From positions 1 through 64,000 of the forward strand of contig NZ_JAJCTH010000008.1 of NCBI RefSeq assembly GCF_020594515.1: a DNA stretch of 64,000 bases, read 5' to 3'. This document shows positions 8,522 to 16,733 of this stretch, piece after piece; within the stretch, counting starts at the first letter, position 1; every line of letters begins with the position of its first letter. Source of the stretch: Rhodoferax sp. U2-2l. Its GTDB lineage: Bacteria > Pseudomonadota > Gammaproteobacteria > Burkholderiales > Burkholderiaceae_C. The translations under genes and the position numbers were made by a program. The notes beneath the pieces are model-generated. The model worked only from the letters and a program-made list of their open reading frames with translations. It was not told the origin of the DNA and ran no database searches.

Positions 8522-8805
8522 CTGAACGGTGCGAAGCAGGCAGGCGTATCAAATATAGTCTTACCACACGACGCAGCCCGCTTTGACGAATAGTCAACTC
8601 GGCGCCACATGCTGCTACGTGGCACAGTGTAGTGGACGCTTCGGCCTACCTAGATATGTACCTGACGGGTACGCTGATTTTGCCGTCAGTCGGCGCGTAT
8701 CAATTCTGTAGGGGCGACTTTTTTCTATTTGACCTTCTTGACCGTGGCATCGCTCTCTGCGCGAAGCGCCTTGTGTGCCATGAGACCGAGGGCAACCTCC
8801 GCGCC
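8522..8805. other. 284-bp spacer between GMT core and cargo, with two small inverted repeats
   Basis: No gene is visible here. At 8583-8597 there is a perfect inverted repeat, TTGAC-GAATA-GTCAA. At 8657-8671 there is GTACC-TGACG-GGTAC. Both lie upstream of the methylase and could bind a regulator of the cargo operon. A TATATT (8555-8550, minus strand) could serve as a -10, but no convincing -35 lies upstream. I see no T-tract terminator after gmtX. Confidence 0.4.
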
Positions 8806-9507
8806 TTACTTAGGCACGACCGTCTGTACTCCCTCGGCGCCGCCCAACTGCGCCACAGGCTTGGTTGTCTCCACGATCCCGAGAATTTTGCCGATGGCTG
8901 TCAGGTAACCAATTTTGTAGATCGCCCGCCCCTTGGCGTTGAGAACTCGCCCGTAATCGTCCTGAGTCCAACCTTCATCCTGCAAGAATGTCTCGCTCAC
9001 CGCATGCTGGAGTGCTTCCTTCTCCGAATCGGTCAGACCAGTGAAGGCAGGAAGAATCTGAATCTGCTCCTTGGACGTGTTTACATTCATCTGCCTTTGA
9101 TCAATCACCACCTCGGTGTTGGCCTTGAGCAGATTCACTTCACCCCTTAGCTTCTTGTTCTCTGCCAAAACTGCGCCCATAACCGCCCGAACCGCTGGGT
9201 CGGCAATCTTGTCGAGCACCGCATAGACGGGGTTCTCGCTGACTTTGCGCACCTTGCGGGTGACACCACCGGCATGGTCGGCCCAGGCCTTGATCAAGCC
9301 CTTGAAGTCGTCGCCCGTCTTGTTGTGGATGGTGGACTTGACCGGTCCACCTCGTTCCTGAGCAATTTTCGAGATCGTGGCCACCGAGAAGTCACGGCTA
9401 CCCCTCTCATGCTGCTCCCGGCACACGGCATAAATGAGATCGAGATTCTTTTGCTTGCGTGGATTGGCATTGGCCTTAAGTTGTTCCAGCAGTTCGTCAG
9501 GATTCAT
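8806..9507 (-). CDS. gmtX: GMT third core protein, GmtX-like
   Basis: 233 residues starting MNPDELLEQLKANANPRKQK. The start at 9507 is supported by AAGGAG seven bases upstream; a longer reading from 9558 lacks such a site. The N-terminal part (FSVATISKIAQERGG and after, ~40-75) reads like a winged-helix DNA-binding segment, and ENKKLRGEVNLLKANTEVV (~115-133) is a coiled coil. It overlaps the end of gmtZ. The protein completes the diagnostic GMT trio. Its biochemical role is unknown to me; a DNA-binding accessory factor for the recombinases, analogous to TnpC in Tn554-type elements, is inference. Confidence 0.75.
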   Translation of the reverse strand: MNPDELLEQLKANANPRKQKNLDLIYAVCREQHERGSRDFSVATISKIAQERGGPVKSTIHNKTGDDFKGLIKAWADHAGGVTRKVRKVSENPVYAVLDKIADPAVRAVMGAVLAENKKLRGEVNLLKANTEVVIDQRQMNVNTSKEQIQILPAFTGLTDSEKEALQHAVSETFLQDEGWTQDDYGRVLNAKGRAIYKIGYLTAIGKILGIVETTKPVAQLGGAEGVQTVVPK

Positions 9508-12442
9508 CTTTGTCTCCTTGGGGTCCGGGTAAGCTGCGGTTCTTGCGGGCTGCCTCAATGATCTGGCGTACCGGGGTACCGGCTACGCTCTGAGCAATCG
9601 CATCCCAGGTTTCATCCACAATGCCCAGGTCACGAAGGCGCCGCAGGCCTTCCACATAGTCCAAGGCCCCCTTGAGTGAACCGGTGCGTGCTTGAATGAG
9701 ATGCATCACCGCATTGCCTGCCGCCAATTGCTGTTTGGGTTTGAGCTGGAAGAACACGGGCTTCATCTTGTTGAACTCCAGCATGCAGTCCAGCAACTGG
9801 CTGCGCTGTAGCACCGGCTTGCGGGCATCGATCTCGGGGTAGATCACTGCGTTCTCACACAGCACTTCGATCTGGTGCAATTCGGAAGGCGTCTCGATGA
9901 ACCCAGCTTGAATGTCAGTCATCGCCCCGACAGCCACCAACTGCACACCCTGTTTCTGCTCGTCCTTGAGGATTTCCAGTGAACGCCCGATCAGGTGATA
10001 GGTCGCCTGAAGGTCATTGACCAGCTTGCCCATCGCCTCGGCCTCGGCCTCGTAGCGTTGCGAGAGGCTTTCCAGTTCCCGGTGTTGTGTGAACAAGCGG
10101 CCATTGCGCTCACAGTCGGCACGACGGTTTTCCATGAGGGTGACATCTTCATGCAGGTTGTTATGGCGCTCGGCGCGTTCGTGCGCCTCGTAGCTCACCG
10201 CATTGAAGTGGGCTTGCAGACCGGGCAGGAAGGCCGGGCCACTCAGGAAGAAACGGCAGCGCACACAATTGCGCTCGTGAGGGTAGCCAAGGACAGGGCC
10301 GAAATGGTTGTGTGAGTCGGATCCAATCTGAGCCCCTCCCACATCACACATCGACCCACCCACCGGACAGATGCCCTTGTCTTCAAACACCAAGCCTGCC
10401 GCCGACCTCTGCCCGACGGCGGCGTGCATGGCATCCCCACTGACGCTGGCAAAGCGCTGGCTGACCTGCTCCATGGTCGCGTCCAGCAGGAAGCGCCGAT
10501 GGTTGGCCTCATCCGCCGCCAAGGTCTTGCGCTCGGCAATTTCCAGCACTTCCTTCATGTAGGCATACCCGAACTTGGTGTAGTACAGGGTCATGATGAT
10601 GCGGGCGTGACCGGCAATCAGTTTGGAGACCACTACTATCGGCAGTTGCTGGTCCAGCACCAAGTAGCTGATCAGCGAGACGCGCAGGGCGTGAAGGGGG
10701 TAGTGCGTGTTGACGCTTGTGCCCTGTTGGATAAACTGGATAGGAGTGCCGTCGTCCAGGGTCTGGTTGCTCTCTGCGCAGCGTTTCTCCAGGCGGGCCA
10801 GGAGCAGATACCAAGGGCGATGGAGTGCAGTGCTAACTAGCGGTTTCTGTCGATCAACCCCCTTGGCTGCCGCATCCCTGAACAGGAAACAGGCGGTGCC
10901 GCGTGCTGCCAGCACCTCGGGGTGCGGTGGAGTATCCCCAAAGTGCTTTAACTCCAACGCACTCCACTCCATGGGCATCTGGATGGGGTTGTAGCGCTCC
11001 TGCCAGCGGCGCAGCTTCTCCAGCCAGTACAGCACCGTCTCGTGGGCCCAGGGAACCACATATCCTTTGGAGTTTTCTGGCTTATTGATGTCGGCCGTCT
11101 TGTTGGTGTTGATGAAGAGTCCCGCACCCACCTCATTGGCACTGCGGTGGAACACGCCACGCTGGTAGGGTCGAGTGGCGCTGCCAGTAGCCAGCGGTGA
11201 GTCGTTCAATTCGAAGCTCCCACCCTTCGGTCCATGGAGGTAGCGCCAAGTATCGGCCTCGCCAGAGTCCAACATGCGGACTTGAAACGTGCGTAGCGGC
11301 AGTTCCAACTTGAGGTAGAGCGCCACAGCACGAACTGGCGACCAGAGTTCGGTGACACGACTTGGAAGTTGGAGATTTTTCACATCATACTTGGTCGACG
11401 CTCGCTCGCGCCATACGCAGTCGGGGTCATCAGGATTCACCAACTGCGGGTCCACCACGAACCATTCCCCGCCACTATTCCCCCCCTCCATGGACTGTTG
11501 CGCCCATTTCCAATCTCGAAAGGTTGGCCCCTCAGCCAGCATGCCGCGCAGATCCCTGATGTAGCGGATCGATAACGAAGACTTGGTGGTTTCGGTGAGT
11601 GATCCCATGCCAGATTTGGTCAATCTCGCCACCGGGTTGTGGAGTTCATGGGGCACCAGCTTGTGCCCATGATCGTCCTCGATCGCGAGCTTTTCGGCGA
11701 GTACCCAATCGAGGAAATCGGCGACGCAGTTGTTGAGTGGCACATCTGAGCGGCCCAACAACCCAATAGAACCTTTGCTTTTGCCCTTTACAATCATGTC
11801 GCAAAAGCTTGGTTTGGGCGTGCTTCGTTGGAGCCACACTGCCGGGTGGCGCGACTGATTGCAGCCAACGAGGTACTGCACCAGAAACTTGTCCAGAGCC
11901 TTGAGGCGGGGGGACAAGCCTAGCTTCTGGGTACCCAACCACTCGGCGGCGAGTGTTTGCCAATGCACCATGCGCGGATCGATGGCCAGCACATGCGATA
12001 GCGTGATGTCGGAGCCCTTGCAGGTAGTTTGGCTCCGCATCCGGGGAAACGGGTTTCGCAGGTCCGCGGGCACGACCAAGTGACCCTCGGCATCGGGTCG
12101 CGCAAGCGTGGTGCGCAGAACCCAGTCGAGGAAATTGCTGATGATGTCGTGTTGAACTCTTCCATGATTTGAAGCAAGTTTCCCCAACTCCAATGTTTTC
12201 CAGAGATCGGGGAGAGGCGTTCTGGCATCAAACAAGCTGTATGGGTTCTTATCCAGCGACTGCCCGTGCAGGTAATGCACGAAGAAGGCACTGAGAGCAG
12301 TGGCCTTGGGGGAGTAATTCTTCTGCGGTGAGTACCACTCAGCGGCCAATGCCCGCCAGTCCTCAAAGGCCGGATTGATGGCCAGCAGGAAACGGAATTC
12401 GGGGTCAAAATTCTGATCGGTTCCTTTGATTCTTGCTACCAT
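9497..12442 (-). CDS. gmtZ: GMT integrase-like core protein GmtZ (VPA1269-like)
   Basis: 981 residues. A tyrosine-recombinase-like core can be traced: an arginine in LELPLRTFQVRM (~384-390), HALRVS (~584-589), AGHARI (~611) and YYTKFGY (~620). Two repeated N-terminal units that begin with WRALAAEWYSP and WQTLAAEWLGT (residues ~30 and ~170) look like duplicated DNA-binding modules. C-terminal cysteine pairs (GICPVGGSMC ~690; NCVRC ~725) suggest a zinc-binding region, followed by coiled coil. It starts one base inside the gmtY stop (TGATG). It probably acts with GmtY in excision/insertion, as paired recombinases do in Tn554-type elements (inference). Confidence 0.8.
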   Translation of the reverse strand: MVARIKGTDQNFDPEFRFLLAINPAFEDWRALAAEWYSPQKNYSPKATALSAFFVHYLHGQSLDKNPYSLFDARTPLPDLWKTLELGKLASNHGRVQHDIISNFLDWVLRTTLARPDAEGHLVVPADLRNPFPRMRSQTTCKGSDITLSHVLAIDPRMVHWQTLAAEWLGTQKLGLSPRLKALDKFLVQYLVGCNQSRHPAVWLQRSTPKPSFCDMIVKGKSKGSIGLLGRSDVPLNNCVADFLDWVLAEKLAIEDDHGHKLVPHELHNPVARLTKSGMGSLTETTKSSLSIRYIRDLRGMLAEGPTFRDWKWAQQSMEGGNSGGEWFVVDPQLVNPDDPDCVWRERASTKYDVKNLQLPSRVTELWSPVRAVALYLKLELPLRTFQVRMLDSGEADTWRYLHGPKGGSFELNDSPLATGSATRPYQRGVFHRSANEVGAGLFINTNKTADINKPENSKGYVVPWAHETVLYWLEKLRRWQERYNPIQMPMEWSALELKHFGDTPPHPEVLAARGTACFLFRDAAAKGVDRQKPLVSTALHRPWYLLLARLEKRCAESNQTLDDGTPIQFIQQGTSVNTHYPLHALRVSLISYLVLDQQLPIVVVSKLIAGHARIIMTLYYTKFGYAYMKEVLEIAERKTLAADEANHRRFLLDATMEQVSQRFASVSGDAMHAAVGQRSAAGLVFEDKGICPVGGSMCDVGGAQIGSDSHNHFGPVLGYPHERNCVRCRFFLSGPAFLPGLQAHFNAVSYEAHERAERHNNLHEDVTLMENRRADCERNGRLFTQHRELESLSQRYEAEAEAMGKLVNDLQATYHLIGRSLEILKDEQKQGVQLVAVGAMTDIQAGFIETPSELHQIEVLCENAVIYPEIDARKPVLQRSQLLDCMLEFNKMKPVFFQLKPKQQLAAGNAVMHLIQARTGSLKGALDYVEGLRRLRDLGIVDETWDAIAQSVAGTPVRQIIEAARKNRSLPGPQGDKDES

Positions 12443-13914
12443 CAGTTTCTCCTTACCAATTTCGGATTCGGGCCGCTCATCAGGCCCAGCGGGTCCACGT
12501 CCTTGAAGCCGAACGCCAAGAAGTCGGGTGGCGGCAGCACCGTGCCAGCCTTTTCACGGTCAGTGGCGGCCTCCAGTGCCCGTACCAGCTTGGCCCGGTC
12601 GGGCTCGGTGTAGACCACCTGCGATTCCAGTGACTTGTGGTGCAGCGCCTTCTTGCGGAAGATCGGGTCAATCTCGGCATCGGCCAGTGCTTGGCCGTAG
12701 GCATGCCGGTGCCCATGGGGCGTGGTCCCCAAGGCCTTTGCCGCCTGCAGTCCGATGCGCTCCACCGCGCGGCGGTGCTGGTTTTCAAAGGAGTCAATAC
12801 CGTAGGGCTTTCCTTCCTGCGTTACAAAGGCGAAGGGATGGTTACAGTTCATTTGCGCCCTCTGGGCCATGCACAGCACCCAAAGCTTCCAGAACAATTC
12901 GCCGGCCCACTGCGGAAACCAGTTGATCCACATGAAGTGGCTTTGGGAGTCCAGCGCGTTGCCCTTCCAGCCCGCATGCCATTGGTCGCTGCTGGCGTAT
13001 TCATTTCGTGGGCGCATGGCGTACTTGCCGTGCAGGTAGGTCAGGCGGTTGCACTTGATGGGTTGACCCTTGGCATCGAGCCAGTCCGGTGGTGCTGCAC
13101 CCAAACTGGGGTGGTAGATCCGCACCAAGGCCCGATCTGAATGGATGGGATCGGGCACCACGTCATGGACATACAGATGAAAGGGTTCGGACATCCGCAA
13201 GCCCCCATAGTGCATCAGCATGGTTATAAGGATGTCGCGTAGGTTCAGTCGCTCTTCCAGGCGCGGACTCTTTTGATTGCCCGGCACGATGAATCCCTTG
13301 AACAGCAGATCGTGTATTCGGTCATCGGGAAACCGCTTCACTGGCTCGTGGTCAATGACAGGGGTGCGCTTGAGCAGGGTGTTGCGTGCACGGGTCATGC
13401 TCAGGGATGATGTTTCGCGGTCCCAGGTATGCGCCAGAAAGGCTCGATCCCGCCTCTGATGCCATGCCGCCCAGGCCAGCATTTCTTCGCCACGGGTGGC
13501 CTCGCGCCAGGGATTGAGGGGCTTGGTGCCGGACTCCTTGGCCATCCAGTCCGAGAAGGCCGAAATGGCGTTGACCAAGACCCGCACGACCGGGGGATTG
13601 CGTCCCTGCCAATACAGTCCACTGGGGTCGTGACCGTCATTACCCACCGTGCCGGTGTACAACCGCTGGGTGAAGGTCTCAAACAAGTCCTTGGGGTCGT
13701 CAAAGCAAGAGTGGTTGGCCGCCATGTAGTCCAGCAGCAGACCCACTGCCTGTGTCACCTTGACCATCCACGCATGGCTTCGTACCTGTACATGGGCCAG
13801 CAGGTAGTCCACCAGCGGCATCAAGGGGCCATGCTCGGTCACGATGATGGGTATTTCCGTGACCACGCCGGTGTTGTCGCGGTGCAACTTGCCGCGAACG
13901 GTGGTGTGCTGCAT
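12442..13914 (-). CDS. gmtY: GMT tyrosine recombinase GmtY
   Basis: 490 residues. The catalytic set of a tyrosine recombinase is intact: R240 in HYGGLRMSEP, H400 and R403 in TTPHGHRHAYGQ, H425/H426 in ALHHKSLES, and nucleophile Y435 in VVYTEP. The start (13914) shares one base with the helicase stop (TGATG), which rules out the longer upstream open frame. It would carry out strand exchange at the island ends. Its position immediately upstream of gmtZ and gmtX matches the defining GMT arrangement. Confidence 0.85.
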   Translation of the reverse strand: MQHTTVRGKLHRDNTGVVTEIPIIVTEHGPLMPLVDYLLAHVQVRSHAWMVKVTQAVGLLLDYMAANHSCFDDPKDLFETFTQRLYTGTVGNDGHDPSGLYWQGRNPPVVRVLVNAISAFSDWMAKESGTKPLNPWREATRGEEMLAWAAWHQRRDRAFLAHTWDRETSSLSMTRARNTLLKRTPVIDHEPVKRFPDDRIHDLLFKGFIVPGNQKSPRLEERLNLRDILITMLMHYGGLRMSEPFHLYVHDVVPDPIHSDRALVRIYHPSLGAAPPDWLDAKGQPIKCNRLTYLHGKYAMRPRNEYASSDQWHAGWKGNALDSQSHFMWINWFPQWAGELFWKLWVLCMAQRAQMNCNHPFAFVTQEGKPYGIDSFENQHRRAVERIGLQAAKALGTTPHGHRHAYGQALADAEIDPIFRKKALHHKSLESQVVYTEPDRAKLVRALEAATDREKAGTVLPPPDFLAFGFKDVDPLGLMSGPNPKLVRRN

Positions 13915-16124
13915 CAGTCTTCCCCTTTCATCGTCGCCAACCCTTCGCTCAGTTCTGCGTCCAGCATGGCGCCCAGAGCGACATGCCTGCGCTCCGAATG
14001 GCGCGGTGCCAACACGGCCGCCTTGGCGGCGTGTACATCGCCCACCAGAATCACCTGTTGTTCTGCCCGCGTCACGGCGGTGTAGAGCAGAGTGCGGTCC
14101 AGAAGCTTGCTGTGGCGCACCGGGATGATGACCCGACCAAAGCCACTGCCCTGGGCCTTGTGAATGGTGATGGCATAAGCCAGCTCCAGATGGGCCAACA
14201 GATCGATCGTCAGGTCCCGCGTGCGCCCGTCGTCCCAGAGAACGCTTCCGATGCGGCTGCCTGGAGCCTTGTCGGGCGCGGCAATCTCGGCGGACAGCAG
14301 GACGCCCAATGAGCCATTCTGCAGGTCGATCTCCCAATCATTGCGCAGGCAGATGACGGGGTCACCCACCCGCAGTCCGGTACCCTGTGGCTGGTCGAAC
14401 TCCAGGTTCCAGATCATTAGCGGCTCACCATGGTCGTTGATGCGCTTCTGGCAGAGCGCGTTGATGGCATTCATGCCACCGAAGGCCGCACTGCGCGTGG
14501 CGCACAGGATCTGACTGCCGCTGCGGTCCTGGTCGTACAGGCCCAGCACGATTTCGTTGATTTGATCCAGCGCACAGGGAACAAAAGCAATGTCGGCATT
14601 TGCATCATCGGCAAGTGAGGGCCACTCACCGCTGCGAATTAAGGCAGCAGCTTCGGCGATGGCACCACCGTAACGCTTGATCTGAGTGAGTTCCACCACC
14701 GGTAATCGGGGGTGATGTGCCAGTTCATGCAACAGCAGACCCGGACCCACCGGGGGCAATTGGTTGGGGTCACCCACCAGCACCACCCGATAGTGCTCTG
14801 GCAGCTGCCGCAGCACCCGGTACGCGGAGGGCAGATCCACCATCGAGGCTTCGTCGATCACCACCACCGCGTTTCGTGCGGCGTTGGCGTCGAAGTGTTT
14901 GAGAAAGCCGGCAATGGTCTGCGCGCTGTGTCCGGTCGCTTCACCGATCCGCTTGGCCGCCCGACCTGACAGCGCCATGGGGTACACGGTGTAGCCCGCC
15001 CGTTCGTAAAGCTGGAACATGCCTCGCAATACCGTGGTCTTGCCCGTGCCAGCACCTCCGGTGATGACACAAAACGGATGAGCATTGGCCAAGGCCAGTG
15101 CTTCGATCTGCTTGTGGTGCAGGGAAATGCCACCCTGGCCCTGGTAATCAGCGATGTGTGCGGCCAGTGAGCGCTCGTCCAGCAGGGGGAGCGCCTTGGA
15201 TGCCCGAATGGCGATGGCTTGGGCCACGCCGCGCTCCATGACATAGGGACCCGGTGCGTGCAGCCGGTCACCTTGGCGAATGAATCGCACCAGGGATTCG
15301 GCTTGGAGGACTGCCGACTTGGCGAGATCACTGGATTGCAACAGCGAGCGTAGTCGTTGCAGGAGTTCCGCCTCGGGGATACAGGTGTGTCCGGCATCGA
15401 ACGAAGCGTATAGGGCTTCTTCGACCGCACCAGCGAGTCGGCGGGGATCGGTGGCGACCAGGCCAAAGGTGTTTTGTGCGAGGGTGTCTACAACGGCCCA
15501 GTTAGCGGCAAAGCTCAGAAGCCGATAAGGATCGTCTTCAATACGCTTGGCCGCGTCTTTGCCATAGAAATCCAGTATCTTGCGACCCAGCGATACGGCA
15601 AAGCCCTTGGACTGCAGCCATTGCAAGGTAAAAGTGTTGCCCCATTGCAGCCAGGCTTCGGCCAAGCGTTGCGCCATGGCCCGTGGCATTACCGCTTCGA
15701 GTTGGTCCACGTCCGACTGGTCCAGCACGGCGAACAGAGTGTCCCCAAAATGCTCCCACAAGCGCCGCGCCTTGACTTCGCCGATCCCCTCAAAGGCATC
15801 ACCCTGCGCGAGCAGGGTGATGATGTGCTCGCCCGAGGGGCGCAGCATTTCCATGGCGTCCGGTGTGATGGTGGATTCAGTCAGCCGGTAGCCATTGATA
15901 ACGATGGTGTTGGGCTTAGATGGCCCGGTCACCCGCCACAGTTGGCCAGCTTCAACCGGGGCCAGCAGCAGTTGACTGGAGGCTTTGACTACATAGTGGG
16001 TCTTGGCGTCCACGCGCCAACCTCGATCATCCACTTCCACACCGGTAAAGATAGCACCGCCTCGCCCATACGGGTTCTGGCTGCGTACCGCACTGACCCG
16101 CAAGGTCATTACCGGTGGATTCAT
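13914..16124 (-). CDS. RecD2/TraA-like SF1 DNA helicase associated with the GMT core
   Basis: About 736 residues. An N-terminal helix-hairpin-helix region (GEHIITLLAQGDAFEGIGEV) precedes the RecD-type motor. Walker A, TGGAGTGKTT, is near 355; Walker B, VVIDEASMVD, is near 423; VGDPNQLPPVG follows; and the C-terminal UvrD_C-like motif is ITIHKAQGSGF ... YTAVTRAEQQ. The start at 16124 overlaps the upstream stop as ATGA, so translation is coupled. A 5'-3' helicase inside the recombinase operon suggests DNA unwinding or copying during transfer or transposition, or a defence role. Neither is shown by the sequence. Confidence 0.8.
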   Translation of the reverse strand: MNPPVMTLRVSAVRSQNPYGRGGAIFTGVEVDDRGWRVDAKTHYVVKASSQLLLAPVEAGQLWRVTGPSKPNTIVINGYRLTESTITPDAMEMLRPSGEHIITLLAQGDAFEGIGEVKARRLWEHFGDTLFAVLDQSDVDQLEAVMPRAMAQRLAEAWLQWGNTFTLQWLQSKGFAVSLGRKILDFYGKDAAKRIEDDPYRLLSFAANWAVVDTLAQNTFGLVATDPRRLAGAVEEALYASFDAGHTCIPEAELLQRLRSLLQSSDLAKSAVLQAESLVRFIRQGDRLHAPGPYVMERGVAQAIAIRASKALPLLDERSLAAHIADYQGQGGISLHHKQIEALALANAHPFCVITGGAGTGKTTVLRGMFQLYERAGYTVYPMALSGRAAKRIGEATGHSAQTIAGFLKHFDANAARNAVVVIDEASMVDLPSAYRVLRQLPEHYRVVLVGDPNQLPPVGPGLLLHELAHHPRLPVVELTQIKRYGGAIAEAAALIRSGEWPSLADDANADIAFVPCALDQINEIVLGLYDQDRSGSQILCATRSAAFGGMNAINALCQKRINDHGEPLMIWNLEFDQPQGTGLRVGDPVICLRNDWEIDLQNGSLGVLLSAEIAAPDKAPGSRIGSVLWDDGRTRDLTIDLLAHLELAYAITIHKAQGSGFGRVIIPVRHSKLLDRTLLYTAVTRAEQQVILVGDVHAAKAAVLAPRHSERRHVALGAMLDAELSEGLATMKGED

Positions 16125-16546
16125 CGTGGCAGTCGTCCGGTGCTGCACAGCACATCGTCCATCAAACGAAAGCGCTCCAGATCACCGCGCACCAGAGAGA
16201 GCTCGGCACGCAGTGCGGCGTTTTCTGATTCCAGGCGCTTCATTAGCGCCTTGTCTGCTGATGCGCGTGGGTTGGGTGTTGTGGGTTCGGGAGCTTCGGC
16301 TGGACTTGTCTCGACCAAAGGGGGCAAGACTTTGCGCAAGCGAAGTTGTTCTTCTAGGTCACGCAGGGCGTCCTTGATGCGCGGGTTCTGCAGCAGCACC
16401 GACTTGGCAAATCCGCACTCGCGGGCAATCTCCTGGCGGGACAACTGGCCGCGCATGACCATCTCCCGGAAATCGGGGTCGGTCTTGCCGGCCACCCAGG
16501 AGACGAAAGCAGCAAGGTTTTGTTCGGAACGTTGTTGGCCGTTCAT
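16121..16546 (-). CDS. Small coiled-coil protein at the head of the GMT operon (VPA1267-like)
   Basis: 141 residues. The N-terminal half contains an HTH-like stretch (LSRQEIARECGFAKSVLLQN, ~35-55). A proline-rich linker then leads to a C-terminal coiled coil (KRLESENAALRAELSLVRG) and the ending GRLPR. It resembles small proteins annotated as VPA1267 family near GMT cores; I recall this but cannot check it. It is the first gene of the operon and lies about 150 bp inside the right end. No strong ribosome site is visible. It may be a DNA-binding regulator or accessory factor. Confidence 0.65.
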   Translation of the reverse strand: MNGQQRSEQNLAAFVSWVAGKTDPDFREMVMRGQLSRQEIARECGFAKSVLLQNPRIKDALRDLEEQLRLRKVLPPLVETSPAEAPEPTTPNPRASADKALMKRLESENAALRAELSLVRGDLERFRLMDDVLCSTGRLPR

Positions 16547-16608
16547 AGAAATAGTAAGCGTCTTACAATTGGTATTAATAATATACCATAGCTAGTTTAT
16601 TTTCAGGT
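16547..16608 (-). promoter_or_regulatory. AT-rich promoter-like segment of the GMT core operon
   Basis: This short AT-rich stretch just upstream of the first GMT gene contains an inverted repeat GTAAG-CGT-CTTAC (16554-16566) and a near-palindrome GGTATTAATAATATACC (16571-16587). On the minus strand it offers TATATT as a -10 candidate, but no good -35 at the right distance. It is the only plausible promoter location between the terminator at 16609 and the ATG at 16546. Confidence 0.4.
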
Positions 16609-16640
16609 AAAAAAAAGCCACGCTTGAGCCCAAGAGTGGC
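16609..16640 (-). terminator. Intrinsic terminator inside the right end of the GMT island
   Basis: On the minus strand, GCCACTCTTG and CAAGCGTGGC pair at 9 of 10 positions around a 4-base loop (16617-16640), followed by eight T (16616-16609). It faces transcription coming from the phasin gene and lies inside the element, upstream of the GMT promoter. It should insulate the island operon from host read-through. Confidence 0.75.
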
Positions 16641-16641
16641 A

Positions 16642-16699
16642 ATTTAGTCGGTTAATAGTAACGTATAGCTACGCCATATAACCGAAGGTGCTTTTTTTG
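16642..16699 (-). repeat. Right terminal inverted repeat of the GMT island
   Basis: Read from 16699 inward on the minus strand: CAAAAAAAGCACC (16699-16687), 11 bases, GGCGTA (16675-16670), TTACTATTAA (~16661-16652), TAAATT (~16647-16642). This mirrors the left end. The sequence beyond 16699 is host DNA belonging to the phasin gene. Confidence 0.7.
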
Positions 16700-16702
16700 A
16701 GG

Positions 16703-16721
16703 ACGCTGCAAGAAGCAGCGT
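16703..16721 (-). terminator. Stem of the phasin terminator, now lacking its T-tract
   Basis: A perfect 7-bp stem, ACGCTGC/GCAGCGT, with a 5-base loop lies 12 bp after the phasin stop. On the minus strand it is now followed by CCTC and the A-rich island repeat rather than T residues. The island appears to have inserted exactly where the U-tract would be. Function as a terminator is probably impaired. Confidence 0.5.
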
Positions 16722-16733
16722 GGTCAGAAGGCT

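Larger units (their letters stand above)
135..16699 (-). mobile_element. Gamma-Mobile-Trio (GMT) type island with restriction-type cargo
   Basis: A 16.6-kb segment is bounded by imperfect terminal inverted repeats whose outermost 13 bases, CAAAAAAAGCACC, are identical at both ends. Inside, a leftward operon carries the GmtY-GmtZ-GmtX signature trio, preceded by a RecD-like helicase and a small coiled-coil protein and followed by cargo. GMT elements are known (described from Vibrio and mainly gammaproteobacteria, from memory) as carriers of defence and offence genes, and the four-gene methylase/ATPase/helicase/nuclease cargo fits. The right end abuts the host phasin gene. No target-site duplication is visible, possibly because the IS3 element replaced the left flank. 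Trio membership is by recognition; the boundaries are my own reading of the sequence. Confidence 0.75.

Noticed and set aside
13915..14337. Upstream extension of GmtY to a 631-residue protein
   Set aside because: The extra residues are out-of-frame helicase sequence rich in Arg/Gly; the TGATG overlap fixes the start at 13914.
124..16710. Target-site duplication flanking the GMT island
   Set aside because: The bases just outside the two repeats (ccaa side and gagg side) do not match; the left flank is IS DNA.
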